34,703 bases of DNA from Cloacimonetes bacterium UBA6081 (GCA_002428685.1 DIXL01000046.1:4368-39070), one strand, 5' to 3'; positions 6,879 to 16,028 are shown, counted from the stretch's first letter. Program-made: numbers and translations. Notes: generated by a model from the letters alone, not told the origin.

Positions 6879-9806
6879 TTATTTAAGGGGTAGTATGTTG
6901 TTTATTACGGTTATTTGGAAGGTGGACAAAATTGCCCCCACGATAACCACTGTAAACACAAAGAACTTAAAATAGTCTTGTGCTTTCAGGGTTCCCAATT
7001 GCATCGGTTCACGGTTTAGATATGCCGAGGCAGCATAAAATTCCTCTCCTATCAAGGTGTAGTCGCAAGTTGTAATGAAGAAGGGTATTTGCGTAACAGC
7101 GTCGGTTCCGGCAATCTGCACCGAACCAACCGCGTTACCTGTTTCCGTCATCAACAAAGCTTCTGCGGTAAAATAACCCAGGAAGAAATTGGTGGCTGCG
7201 CGCTCACGAATCATGATTCCGTTCACGCCTGCCACATAGGCAAACTGCACATCCGTAAGGAAGAACACATTGTTTTTATCAAATGAATCCGGTCTGCCAA
7301 CCGCATAATGTGCTTCACGCACAATTTCCTGCGCAATAGGCATGGCGATATAGCTGAATACCGGCACAATTAGCTTGGTATCGTATTCGGCAGCTTTTCT
7401 GGCCACCAAACCCAGAATTCCAAATGAGGCTATGGTAGCCACATCGCTCAAACTGGCATGCCCCAGCATATACATTATCGGACGCCCCATTTCCGTGGCG
7501 CGGCCGATGGCATTGTCAATTTCCTGCAATCCGGCGATAGGACGAATGTAAAGTTCTTTCCCACGCCTGGCCAAAGTTACATACACAATCACCAGAATTC
7601 CGAACGCTAACATAGTAATCAGCGTAACTATCTTGTTGGTATCAAACCAATTGGAAATCGGCTTCTTATATACAATCTCATCGCCCTCTTTGGGCATATC
7701 AGTTTCCACAAACAAGCCTTTGCCATCTGTTTTTACCACCTGGTAGCTGTTATAACGGTTGTAATCTTCACGCACACTGGCCACATAGCGCATTCTGCTG
7801 CGGTTTCTGCTTATTTTATTGGCATGAAGCAAGTTTTTGTTTTGGCTGTAGGCTGCCAGTTGTTTGCTCACTTTGTCTATGTTTGTATCCAGGGAAGCAC
7901 CCATTTGCGCATCAATTAAGCTGGCTTTTTGGGTTTTCAGTTCGGCCAATTGTTTATTCAACTGAGTTACTTTGTCTTTTGCCATTTCAGCACCCAGAGC
8001 GGCAAAGATGCTTGTTTCAATTCTGGTTTCATTCTTTTTATCATAAACAAGGTCAATTTCTGTCGGCAGCAGAGCTAAAGGAGTTTTTACATCACCGGCT
8101 TTAAGTTTGCGGGCTTTGCGCTGTCCATTAACAATTGTAATCAGCGAATCACCTTTGGCAAAACTGAATCCAAGCACCGGTTTTTGAATCATCGAGGGGT
8201 AGGGAATGGAGACATCCAAATTGTTATCGTAAGAAGTATTGCGTTTCACAATGCTGAGGTTTGGTGAAGCAACGGTTTTGCGATAGACCACATTATTGAT
8301 GGTGGATACGTCGCGGCCATTGCGATACAATTCTTTGGTGGGCATGATAGCCAGCATTTTGGGATCATACTTCAAGTCTTGTTCCAGCATGTAGTCTTCT
8401 GGAATCTTGGGGGTTCCGTCCATGGTTATTTTCACCCGGAATCCCTGCTTGTAATCATAACCGGCAGGAACTTTCAACACTACCGAATCATCCTGATAGT
8501 ATTCTTTTATCGTTGAAAATGGCTTGCTTTCACCCAGTTTATAAAATTCAAAATAGATATCGTGCACTTTCTGATTTTCGGTTTTATTAAGCTGATAGTT
8601 CACTCTCAATTTGCTTACTTCTGAGTTTAACGCAGTGGTTTTCACCACAAAGCAAATAGGATCGTCCCACACTACGGTTAGCCTGTCCCCTTTGTCATTG
8701 GGCTTATCCTCAAATTTAAAAATAGCTTTGGGGGGCAGGTCTGCACTATTTTTCAGTTGGGGAGTGGATAGGGCAGAAAAACTGCTGAAGCCATCGGCAT
8801 CCATCAATTCCAGGCTATAGTTTGCCTCCACAAAACTTGCAAGATTTGCTCCTTCAGGAAGCGGAACCGTGCAATAGTTTTTCAAGGAACCATAACCAAC
8901 GGCACCTTGCGTTATAGGCAGAGTTTTCCCTTGCAGAGTCTCGGGATTTTGTTTCATTTGATTCCAAACCGTGTCGCCCATGGCAGGAACCTTATGTATG
9001 CGGTATTGGGCAATATCGTCTTTGTATAAGGGCAAGTCCCATTCAAACTGCAATTCTTTTTTATCTGCCAAAACCACGCTGTATAAAGCAATGGCCGGAT
9101 CAGGAGGATTGGGAACCGGAGAGCCCACAGAAACTTCAGCAGGTTTTTGGAATTGGCGGCGTTCATTGATTGCCACTACGGTATAATAGTATTTTTCGCC
9201 TGGCTTTAAAAAGCAGATTACGCTTTGTTGGTTGTCTTTCAAGCCCGCATAGGTATCTCCGCTTTCCGGAATTTTACCATCCGGACCAGGTTCGGTAGGT
9301 TTATCCATTTGTATCTGATGGCTGCGGTAATAGTATTTGTTTTTTTCAATTACCGACAACAGCGCAAATTTATCTGCTATTGTGGCCAGGAATGGTATGT
9401 TGCGTGGCATTCTGCGATACAAAGGACTTTTAGCATCCTGCTGTTTTTCCTTGGTCAAGTTTCGCGGGGAGGCAATATCAATAAACTCGCTGCCGGAATT
9501 GTCATAATAAAACATCTTATCAGAAGCTACGCCGGTTTTTACGTTAACCGGGATGGCATCTAAAAAGAACAACTGGTCTGGGGTTACTCCACGATAAATG
9601 CGGTATTCAATTACCCGTTTACTACGGTCTAATGGTTTCCAAGATAACATCAATCCGCTTCCATCGTCGGCTGGAACATCCTCTACCCGGAAGTCCTGAA
9701 CCACATACCGATCCTTATCACTCTGCTTTTGTGCAATAATCAGGGTAAAAAATACTATTAACACAAAGAGCAAGAGATAGATCAGGCGACGTTTGTCCAA
9801 CCTCAT
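6879..9806 (-). CDS. DUF6754-type membrane protein with FN3-like N-terminus (paralogue A)
   Basis: First gene of the operon. Start chosen at the ATG at 9804-9806, with AGGAG 8 nt upstream, rather than the upstream in-frame ATG at 9827; this gives 975 aa. An N-terminal membrane helix (LIYLLLFVLIVFFTLII) leads into an FN3-like segment (GSGLMLSWKPLDRSKRVIEY), long beta-rich regions and a coiled coil (VTQLNKQLAELKTQKASL). A membrane helix (IVTLITMLAFGILVIVYV) precedes the conserved domain with IRPIAGLQEIDNAIGRATEMGRP and PFFITTCDYTLIGEEF, and a final membrane helix follows. The conserved domain is far more similar to paralogue B than the middle region is, which suggests the C-terminal domain carries the shared activity. 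Function unknown. Confidence 0.85.
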   Translation of the reverse strand: MRLDKRRLIYLLLFVLIVFFTLIIAQKQSDKDRYVVQDFRVEDVPADDGSGLMLSWKPLDRSKRVIEYRIYRGVTPDQLFFLDAIPVNVKTGVASDKMFYYDNSGSEFIDIASPRNLTKEKQQDAKSPLYRRMPRNIPFLATIADKFALLSVIEKNKYYYRSHQIQMDKPTEPGPDGKIPESGDTYAGLKDNQQSVICFLKPGEKYYYTVVAINERRQFQKPAEVSVGSPVPNPPDPAIALYSVVLADKKELQFEWDLPLYKDDIAQYRIHKVPAMGDTVWNQMKQNPETLQGKTLPITQGAVGYGSLKNYCTVPLPEGANLASFVEANYSLELMDADGFSSFSALSTPQLKNSADLPPKAIFKFEDKPNDKGDRLTVVWDDPICFVVKTTALNSEVSKLRVNYQLNKTENQKVHDIYFEFYKLGESKPFSTIKEYYQDDSVVLKVPAGYDYKQGFRVKITMDGTPKIPEDYMLEQDLKYDPKMLAIMPTKELYRNGRDVSTINNVVYRKTVASPNLSIVKRNTSYDNNLDVSIPYPSMIQKPVLGFSFAKGDSLITIVNGQRKARKLKAGDVKTPLALLPTEIDLVYDKKNETRIETSIFAALGAEMAKDKVTQLNKQLAELKTQKASLIDAQMGASLDTNIDKVSKQLAAYSQNKNLLHANKISRNRSRMRYVASVREDYNRYNSYQVVKTDGKGLFVETDMPKEGDEIVYKKPISNWFDTNKIVTLITMLAFGILVIVYVTLARRGKELYIRPIAGLQEIDNAIGRATEMGRPIMYMLGHASLSDVATIASFGILGLVARKAAEYDTKLIVPVFSYIAMPIAQEIVREAHYAVGRPDSFDKNNVFFLTDVQFAYVAGVNGIMIRERAATNFFLGYFTAEALLMTETGNAVGSVQIAGTDAVTQIPFFITTCDYTLIGEEFYAASAYLNREPMQLGTLKAQDYFKFFVFTVVIVGAILSTFQITVINNILPLK

Positions 9807-9880
9807 ACGCTTATCTCCTATATACATGAATTAATCTTGCAATTCTTTAGTTCGTTCATGCCCCTTGAAAAGGCAATTTA

Positions 9881-9886
9881 TGTCAA
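9881..9886 (-). promoter_or_regulatory. Possible -35-like element of the DUF6754-type operon
   Basis: TTGACA on the minus strand, 75 nt before the chosen start codon, with GC 7-8 nt after the hexamer as in other upstream regions of this window. No convincing -10 TATAAT is seen. Confidence 0.35.
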
Positions 9887-10116
9887 TCACTTTTTTTAGC
9901 ATGGGCAAATCCTCTATTTTAGACAGGAGTCATTAGTGCCCAAGCTATCTTTGAAGTGAGATTCTGTCATAGCGGCACTTAGGATTCATGGTGCTAAGAG
10001 AAGCACTGGCTAACTAACTGAGGGAAAATGGCTTATGAACGCATGAGTCCTTTGCGTCGCTATAATTGGGAGATGACTTTGTTTATGTGAATGACGTAAA
10101 TGACTCCTGCTTGCTT

Positions 10117-10185
10117 GCATTCCCATATCATTTCCATATCATTCTCAATATTATTGGGAATGATATGGAAATGATATGGGAATGC
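10117..10185. repeat. 69-nt near-perfect palindrome
   Basis: The sequence starts GCATTCCCATATCATTTCC and ends with its reverse complement. Outer arms of about 28 bp are perfect; only the central few bases differ. Each arm holds an internal direct repeat of CATATCATT. It could form a long cruciform or RNA hairpin. It lies next to the decayed PAS/receiver gene, so it may be an inverted-repeat element rather than a simple terminator; there is no T-tract immediately after it. Confidence 0.85.
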
Positions 10186-10219
10186 ACGCAAGGGAGAAAA
10201 CAATAATTTGCGAATCAGT

Positions 10220-10600
10220 TTAGCTGAGCAACTTGCGGATTTGAATGGCAACCTGCTCTGCGATATAAGGCTTTTGGATGTAGGGAATAGCTTCGTCCAG
10301 CACCCTGGTGCACAATTGCATTATCGGTAAAACCGGACATAAACAAAGCTTTTTGACCGGGAATGATTAGCCTGATTTTATCAATCAGTTCTTTCCCATT
10401 CATCAGCGGCATGAATAAGGATTCGTTTTTTTGTAGTTGTTGCTCTGTTTCTTTACGTTGTGTGATCTCACGGAAGTTTATTACAATTCCCTCTATCCCC
10501 GGTTCTGACAGCATATTTGTAAAGACGCTCTCCACCCATAACCATTTTCCCTTATGATCTTGAAACCTGTATTCTATGGTTGGGGTAAAGCTGGCATGCT
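10220..10600 (-). pseudogene. Decayed PAS/receiver hybrid sensor-kinase remnant
   Basis: Reading leftward, the upstream part gives TPTIEYRFQDHKGKWLWVES...GIVINFREITQRKETEQQLQ, the end of a PAS domain and its PAC motif. It then jumps directly to MPLMNGKELIDKIR...KALFMSGFTDNAIVHQG, the middle of a response-regulator receiver. The histidine-kinase core that should lie between is gone. A second lesion near 10309 shifts the frame; the neighbouring frame continues VLDEAIPYIQKPYIAEQVAIQIRKLLS to TAA at 10220-10222, the expected receiver end. An in-frame stop upstream of the PAS fragment marks the other limit. The gene is dead and no partner response regulator remains nearby. Confidence 0.85.
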
Positions 10601-10634
10601 ATGTTACAAAAGTTCTGGGATATGGTGGATTAAG

Positions 10635-13403
10635 CTATTTTAGCTTTAGCACTTTGACAAGTTTTTCCTGTTTGGAGGTTTTTATGCGTAGCAGATATAC
10701 TCCCGAAGCCACAATACCGCCTTTTTCATTCAGTCCGTTCCACACCAGGCTTTGCTTTCCGCTTTGTGCTAATGTCCAGCTTTTCACCCTTTGCCCCTTT
10801 AGATTGTAAATAATCAGCTCAGCCCGGCTGCCGGTTTTAAACTCCAGCTCCAGATGCAGTTCCGCACTAAAGGGATTGGGGAAAACCGAGACAAGCATTG
10901 CTTCCGGAGAGCTGCTTTCGTCCTGGATAGCAGAAGGCTCCACATAGATGGAATCCGGCCCAAAATAATGGCTTTCTCCATTCATTTCTTCCGCACTTAG
11001 CCAGTAATAAACCCAGCCACCAGTTTCGCTGGAGGGAATATCGTTATCGGTGAAGCTGTAATTATGGGTGCTGTTCGTATTGGTTGCGGCAATCAGGGGA
11101 GGTACCAGCATGGCTTCCTGTATTTGATTGCTCTGGCTGCGCAGGATGTAGTAGCCCAAGATATTCGATTCGATTTCAGAAGTCCATTCCAATAAGCCGC
11201 TCAGATCACCCACCAGGGTTACATTGAAATAGCTGATCACTAAGGGGGGAGCATTCCGGTCTATCCGGCAAGTTCCGGAATAAGGGCCATAACCACTTCC
11301 GAAGAACGCTCTAATTCTGAAATAAACCACGTTTTCTGTCCCAACCCAGAAAGCTCCCAGGTTACTATAAGCAACCGTCTGGTTCTGAATTATATAGGTA
11401 TTGAAAAGCGAATCTACACTAATATCCACGCGGTAGCCTGTGGCATTCAGGGCATGAGTCCAGCTTACCGCAACGGAGTTATCAGCAAGGACAGCCCAGT
11501 TGACCCAGGGAACCCACAGATTGCTAACATACTCGGGATGGTCAATAAAGGGATTGCGGTTACCCTGGCGTTCCTGGATTCTATCGTTGCGCCGGCGTTC
11601 CCAGCTATCCGGAGGGTCTTCAAGGTGCCATTGCAACAGGGTGGAAAGCTTGCCATAATAACTGCCTGCGGTGGGGATGCTATCCTGCATTTCCAGATTG
11701 TAACCCGTGTCTGTGCCCTCATAACGCACTGCCATGTAGAGAAGCATGCGGGCTACATCACCTTTTTCCACAGAACGCGGTTCCCAGGCATAGGTGGAGG
11801 TATTGCTGCCGGTGGTACCGCTGTAACCTACATAAGGAGTGGAGTCTATATAGGGTGTTCCGCTATTATCAAAATCCTTGTTACCCTTGGCAGAATTTAC
11901 CGTAACGTCGCAAGGGCGGATATGATGCAAATCGGTTCCGGCAGGCCGCACAGTGCCAAAACTGCCATGGGAAACGCTCCAGATATGTTCGCGGTTCCAC
12001 TGCGAACCACCTGTGCCATAATAGCTTTTGGGCACCGACCAACCGGTATAGGTTTCGATAATGTTATTGGTATTCAGGCTGTCTTCATCGGTGTATTGAA
12101 GCTGTTGCCACAAAGCATCATACGAAAATTGTGTAAGATGCGAACTGCGGATCAGATTGTGCAAATCTACCTTCAGCTCCTGGCCATAGCCCTCCACGTC
12201 ATCATAATAACCCGCCAGACTGGTGTTTAGCGTTATGCAGGACGAGGGATTGCCTATGGCGGTTGTGCAGAGATAATAAGTGCTTGCTCCGCTGCCATTT
12301 AGCTCATAAACTTGGAACCAATAGGTGGTATTGCGCTGCAAACCAATTACGGTCGCCGCATTAATGGCTTCACCCTCCACAATCTGCGTGGCTCCGCAGT
12401 AAACCACCTGTTCTCCGGTTCCGCCATAAACCGCATTAACGGGGTATTCGATGCAATCCACGGGATTGCTGAAATTGTTTTCGGTGTTCATCTTCACCAG
12501 TCTGCGGGATCCGTTTCCCGGCGTCCAGCTTGCCTGGATGGAGGTGGAACCCGGATAAAATACCAGGTTTGAAGCCTGAAGCGTGGGTGCGCCTATCTCG
12601 CTGGTAAAAATTGCAAGCTGCTCACTGTAGGCTGTGCCGGAAGCATTTGTGGCAAAGGCACGGACGTAATAAGCAGTATTAGCACTAAGCCCCGTTATAG
12701 TTCCCGTCATCGGGCTGATGCCGCTGCCTACCGTTACCAAGGCACCGTTTAAGTCTGGCAGGGCAGTTGTTCCATAGCAATATCCCCTGCTGCTGATGGC
12801 ACTTGTCCCTCCAAACTCTATTACCGAAGCAATAACAGCCGTGCTGTAGGTAATATCCACCAGTAATGGATCAGAGATAGTAGGCACAGCTTGCGCACTA
12901 TAATCGGTGGCAAAGATGTCATGCACATAAATGGCATGGCTGGGATTGGCCAGCCTCAGCTTGGTGGGGGTGTTTTGCCCCACACGGCAGTAATATCTTG
13001 CTCCCGTGGAGCTTATCCCGCTAAAGGTAATCAAGTCTGTCCAGATGTCGTTTACATAGCTTTGCAGTTTCAGGCTGCGGCCTGCTGAACCGGCCGAGAA
13101 GACAAATTCCATTTCTCCGCTGCTTATCAGCTCTGGAAACTCCACAATCCCGTTTGCAGCCTCCATTTGAATCCTGCCGATGCTGCCTTCTCCATTAGCC
13201 GCAGCATTGGGAGAAACCAAACAGCGGGTCATGTTTACGGTTCCGGCATCAATTTCCTGCGTCCAGGTTCCATAGCCGGTGTGGGCACTCCAGCTATTTA
13301 TGTTTTCATTTATCACCAGAGTAGCGGATAGTGCAACCCCGAAAAACAGCAGCAAGGCTATGATTGGCAGTGGTTTATATATATTTGTGGTCAGGTGGCG
13401 CAT
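10635..13403 (-). CDS. Secreted endonuclease I with FN3-like and T9SS-type sorting domains
   Basis: A 922-aa multidomain protein. The signal peptide (about 1-27, PLPIIALLLFFGVALSA) leads into a beta-sandwich region and FN3-like repeats (about 180-380). An endonuclease I domain follows at about 395-620, with NREHIWS near residue 468 and DLHHIRPCDVTVNSAKGN near 490. These carry the catalytic histidine and metal-binding asparagine of the His-Me-finger family. Another FN3-like region comes next, then a FlgD-like C-terminal domain from about 835 (VFPNPFSAELHL...YNLKGQRVKSW...GVYLLRIKTS). Endonuclease I enzymes cut DNA and RNA without sequence preference; secretion suggests nutrient scavenging or extracellular DNA cleavage. 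GGGAGG lies before the ATG, and TTGACA lies 55 nt upstream. It is a single-gene unit. Confidence 0.9.
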   Translation of the reverse strand: MRHLTTNIYKPLPIIALLLFFGVALSATLVINENINSWSAHTGYGTWTQEIDAGTVNMTRCLVSPNAAANGEGSIGRIQMEAANGIVEFPELISSGEMEFVFSAGSAGRSLKLQSYVNDIWTDLITFSGISSTGARYYCRVGQNTPTKLRLANPSHAIYVHDIFATDYSAQAVPTISDPLLVDITYSTAVIASVIEFGGTSAISSRGYCYGTTALPDLNGALVTVGSGISPMTGTITGLSANTAYYVRAFATNASGTAYSEQLAIFTSEIGAPTLQASNLVFYPGSTSIQASWTPGNGSRRLVKMNTENNFSNPVDCIEYPVNAVYGGTGEQVVYCGATQIVEGEAINAATVIGLQRNTTYWFQVYELNGSGASTYYLCTTAIGNPSSCITLNTSLAGYYDDVEGYGQELKVDLHNLIRSSHLTQFSYDALWQQLQYTDEDSLNTNNIIETYTGWSVPKSYYGTGGSQWNREHIWSVSHGSFGTVRPAGTDLHHIRPCDVTVNSAKGNKDFDNSGTPYIDSTPYVGYSGTTGSNTSTYAWEPRSVEKGDVARMLLYMAVRYEGTDTGYNLEMQDSIPTAGSYYGKLSTLLQWHLEDPPDSWERRRNDRIQERQGNRNPFIDHPEYVSNLWVPWVNWAVLADNSVAVSWTHALNATGYRVDISVDSLFNTYIIQNQTVAYSNLGAFWVGTENVVYFRIRAFFGSGYGPYSGTCRIDRNAPPLVISYFNVTLVGDLSGLLEWTSEIESNILGYYILRSQSNQIQEAMLVPPLIAATNTNSTHNYSFTDNDIPSSETGGWVYYWLSAEEMNGESHYFGPDSIYVEPSAIQDESSSPEAMLVSVFPNPFSAELHLELEFKTGSRAELIIYNLKGQRVKSWTLAQSGKQSLVWNGLNEKGGIVASGVYLLRIKTSKQEKLVKVLKLK

Positions 13404-13457
13404 GTTTTGGCCTCCCTTGTTTTAATTATGTGTATGCGAACCCGTAATGCTATATCC

Positions 13458-13463
13458 TGTCAA
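13458..13463 (-). promoter_or_regulatory. Possible -35-like element of the endonuclease I gene
   Basis: TTGACA on the minus strand, 55 nt upstream of the start codon, with GC 8-9 nt after the hexamer. It lies just inside the intergenic gap after the helicase gene stop. Confidence 0.35.
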
Positions 13464-13473
13464 GAACTTTCGC

Positions 13474-15981
13474 TTATACCAGTTCCTGCAAAATGGCCAG
13501 TGCTTCGTCCTTTGCTCCCATTCCGTTTACCGCTACGGGTCCAACGCAGGCAGGGCAGCCATTATCGCAGCCACAGCCTTGTATTCTATCCATGGCGGCA
13601 AACATCAGGCGGTGGTGCAATTCATACAGTTTTCGGCTTAGGCCAATGCCTCCGGGAGTGTTATCGTAAATAGCCACAACAGGTTGCCCCATTGCCAAAG
13701 GGGATTTGTCCTCGCTGTGTACGGCTATATCTTTTTGAGCGCACATCACAAAGAAAGGTGCCAGATTTCCCAGCAGATAGGCCAAAGCCGCAAGCCCGCT
13801 TTGAATGTGGACATGCAATTCTGCCAAATGGTGGCAGCGCGGACACAGGCTAATCAGATTATCGGGATCATTGGCGTCCTGCTCCTCTTCAAAACGCTTG
13901 AAGGGAATGATGTGATGCACATCCAGCTCGCCGGATACCCCGCAATTACGGCATTTGTTGCCGTCACGTTCTCTGATGCCTGCAGAAATGGTTTCCCAGT
14001 TTTTGCCATAATAGTTACTGCCATTGTTCCACAATCCCTTGGCACGTATCCTGTTAACCGTTTCTTCAGATAAGGACAGCCACCAGGCTTCGGTTTGCAT
14101 AACGTGCGGAGGCAAGTCCAGGCTTTCCTGATCCAAGATCTCCAGCGAGTAAAAGCGCAGCTTTTTAAACCCCACTACGGTGCGGGTAACGGTTACTTTT
14201 CCGAAGTGTTTACGCCCTCCGGACACGTTTGCAATGTGGAGCAAGTCATTCAACGCTATCTCGGTGCGCTGAATCGTTTGCGTGTAGTAATTAGCCTCAA
14301 TAGGCTCCAGTTCCACCTTTTTGCCTTCATAATCCAGGTGTTTCACAATCCAGGTTTCTCCGGCATGCAGATATATGGCCTGAGGATGCGCCATCCAGTT
14401 CACGCTGTCGGAATCCACCAATCCGATCAAATTGTCGCCACAAACCATCTGAAACTGGTTTCCCGCGTTTCGCAAAGACACCTCAGCCGCTGGATACTGG
14501 CCATAAATGCCCACCCACCGGTTTCCGGCATGTTTTATCAAACCTTCGTCTTCCAGGCTGCCAAGATGCCCAAAGATGTTTTCATAGGCCAGTGCGCCAA
14601 GGCTTTCGCCATCCTGCAAAGCCATTTCCGAAACGGCACAATGCAATTGGCGGCGCAGAATTTCGCTGTTATTGGGGTCTATCAAAGCCTGCTCGGGATT
14701 GCTGCCAAACAGATATTCCGGATGCTGACAGATGTATTGGTCTAAAGGATTAGCACTTGCCACCATGATGCACAGGCTGGTATTGCCCTGTCGGCCTGCC
14801 CTTCCGGCTTGTTGTTTGGTGCCGCAAATGGTTCCGGGATAGCCATTTAGAAAAATCGCATCCAGCCCGCCAATATCTATGCCCAGCTCCAGTGCGTTGG
14901 TGGAAATGACCATAGACAGCTTTTTAGAGCGTAAATCCCCCTCGATCTGGCGTCGTTCCAAAGCCAGGTAACCGCTTCGATAGCTGCGGACTTTTTCGGC
15001 AAGCTTGGGATTATCCATTAGATAGCGAAACAAAATCTCCACGCTGCGCCGCGTTTCCGAAAACAGAATTGCCTGCATGTCCGTTTCCAGAAAGCGTTTT
15101 GCCAGGCTGCTAACCTCCACAGTGGAACTGCGGCGAATCCCCAGATTTGTATCCACCAGCGGCGGATTACATATATAAAAGTGCCTTTCTCCGTGGGGTG
15201 AGCCATCCCTGTCAATCAGTTCCACAGGTGCTTCTGCCAAGGCTTCTGCCAGTTCCTTCGCGTTTGCCAGCGTGGCAGAAGTGAAGATAAACTGGGGGTT
15301 TTGGCCATAAACCCGGCACACACGTTTCAACCTCCGCAACACATTGGCAAAGTGCGAGCCGAAAACCCCGCGATAAATGTGCACTTCGTCAATAATAACA
15401 AACTGCAAACGCGAAAAGAAGGCACTCCAAAGACTGTGATTGGGCAGTATTCCCAAATGAAGCATGTCCGGGTTGGAAAACAAAATCTGGGCTTGTTTAC
15501 GCAGCTTTCCCCGCTGGTCACTGGGGGTGTCCCCATCATAAATTCCGCTGTAAATGGCCGGTAGTTTGGGGTTTAGCCTGCACAAACCTGTAGCCAGGCT
15601 TTGCATTTTTTGGGCTTGATCTTGCGCCAAAGCTTTGGTTGGGAAAAGCAGCAAAGCCCGGCTCTGGGGCTGCACAAGCAGTTTGTTTAGGATAACAGAC
15701 TGATAACAAAGGCTTTTACCGCTGGCAACTCCAGCGCTGATCACCACGTTTTTCCCCTCCAGCACACAGGTGATGGCTTCCACCTGATGACTGTAGGGTT
15801 GCTGGATTCCCGTGCTTTCAAACAGCTTGATTACCTGCGGATACAGCGCAGCAGGATAAGCGGCATGTTTTGCAGGCTTGGGCGGGGTTACAGACGCTGC
15901 CACAATGGTTTTGCTGAAGTGCCGGTCTTGCCGGAATTCATCTACAAAGCCATCAATGCTATCTGCGCTGAAACGTTTCAC
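13474..15981 (-). CDS. MrfA/YprA-like DEAD/DEAH helicase with inserted HNH nuclease domain
   Basis: An 835-aa superfamily-2 helicase. Start is GTG at 15979-15981 behind AGAGGAAG. Motif I AGVASGKS is at about 83-90, motif II DEVH at 198-201, and motif III SATLAN follows. Motifs V/VI are NALELGIDIGG and QQAGRAGRQG. The text DEVHIYRGVFGSH is typical of the MrfA/YprA family, whose Bacillus member acts in mitomycin-C repair with the nuclease MrfB. The C-terminal metal-binding motif is CGCDNGCPAC (Cys 803, 805, 809, 812). Between helicase and metal motif, at about 672-725, lies a complete HNH-type domain: CRNC, DVHHIIPF, NLISLCPRCHH. So the protein may combine unwinding and cutting. No MrfB-like gene is next to it. 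Role: DNA repair or defence; undecided. Confidence 0.9.
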   Translation of the reverse strand: MKRFSADSIDGFVDEFRQDRHFSKTIVAASVTPPKPAKHAAYPAALYPQVIKLFESTGIQQPYSHQVEAITCVLEGKNVVISAGVASGKSLCYQSVILNKLLVQPQSRALLLFPTKALAQDQAQKMQSLATGLCRLNPKLPAIYSGIYDGDTPSDQRGKLRKQAQILFSNPDMLHLGILPNHSLWSAFFSRLQFVIIDEVHIYRGVFGSHFANVLRRLKRVCRVYGQNPQFIFTSATLANAKELAEALAEAPVELIDRDGSPHGERHFYICNPPLVDTNLGIRRSSTVEVSSLAKRFLETDMQAILFSETRRSVEILFRYLMDNPKLAEKVRSYRSGYLALERRQIEGDLRSKKLSMVISTNALELGIDIGGLDAIFLNGYPGTICGTKQQAGRAGRQGNTSLCIMVASANPLDQYICQHPEYLFGSNPEQALIDPNNSEILRRQLHCAVSEMALQDGESLGALAYENIFGHLGSLEDEGLIKHAGNRWVGIYGQYPAAEVSLRNAGNQFQMVCGDNLIGLVDSDSVNWMAHPQAIYLHAGETWIVKHLDYEGKKVELEPIEANYYTQTIQRTEIALNDLLHIANVSGGRKHFGKVTVTRTVVGFKKLRFYSLEILDQESLDLPPHVMQTEAWWLSLSEETVNRIRAKGLWNNGSNYYGKNWETISAGIRERDGNKCRNCGVSGELDVHHIIPFKRFEEEQDANDPDNLISLCPRCHHLAELHVHIQSGLAALAYLLGNLAPFFVMCAQKDIAVHSEDKSPLAMGQPVVAIYDNTPGGIGLSRKLYELHHRLMFAAMDRIQGCGCDNGCPACVGPVAVNGMGAKDEALAILQELV

Positions 15982-16028
15982 AATCTTCCTCTTTCCCTTT
16001 TTTGCAGTTCATTTGCAGGGTGAAATCA

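Larger units (their letters stand above)
9807..10219. other. Intergenic region, repeat-rich, no gene
   Basis: No credible coding sequence. On the minus strand, the part next to the DUF6754-type gene carries a possible promoter element (TTGACA, 9881-9886). An 11-bp perfect inverted repeat, CAGGAGTCATT at 9924-9934 and its complement at 10099-10109, bounds 186 nt. This could be the ends of a small decayed element. The 69-nt palindrome at 10117-10185 follows directly. Confidence 0.6.

Noticed and set aside
11454..12230. 258-aa plus-strand ORF over the endonuclease I gene
   Set aside because: It lies antisense to a gene with clear catalytic motifs, has no ribosome binding site or family signature, and is a shadow of the complementary strand.
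14095..14745. 216-aa plus-strand ORF within the helicase gene
   Set aside because: Antisense to the helicase; no motifs, and its residue composition follows the complementary codons.
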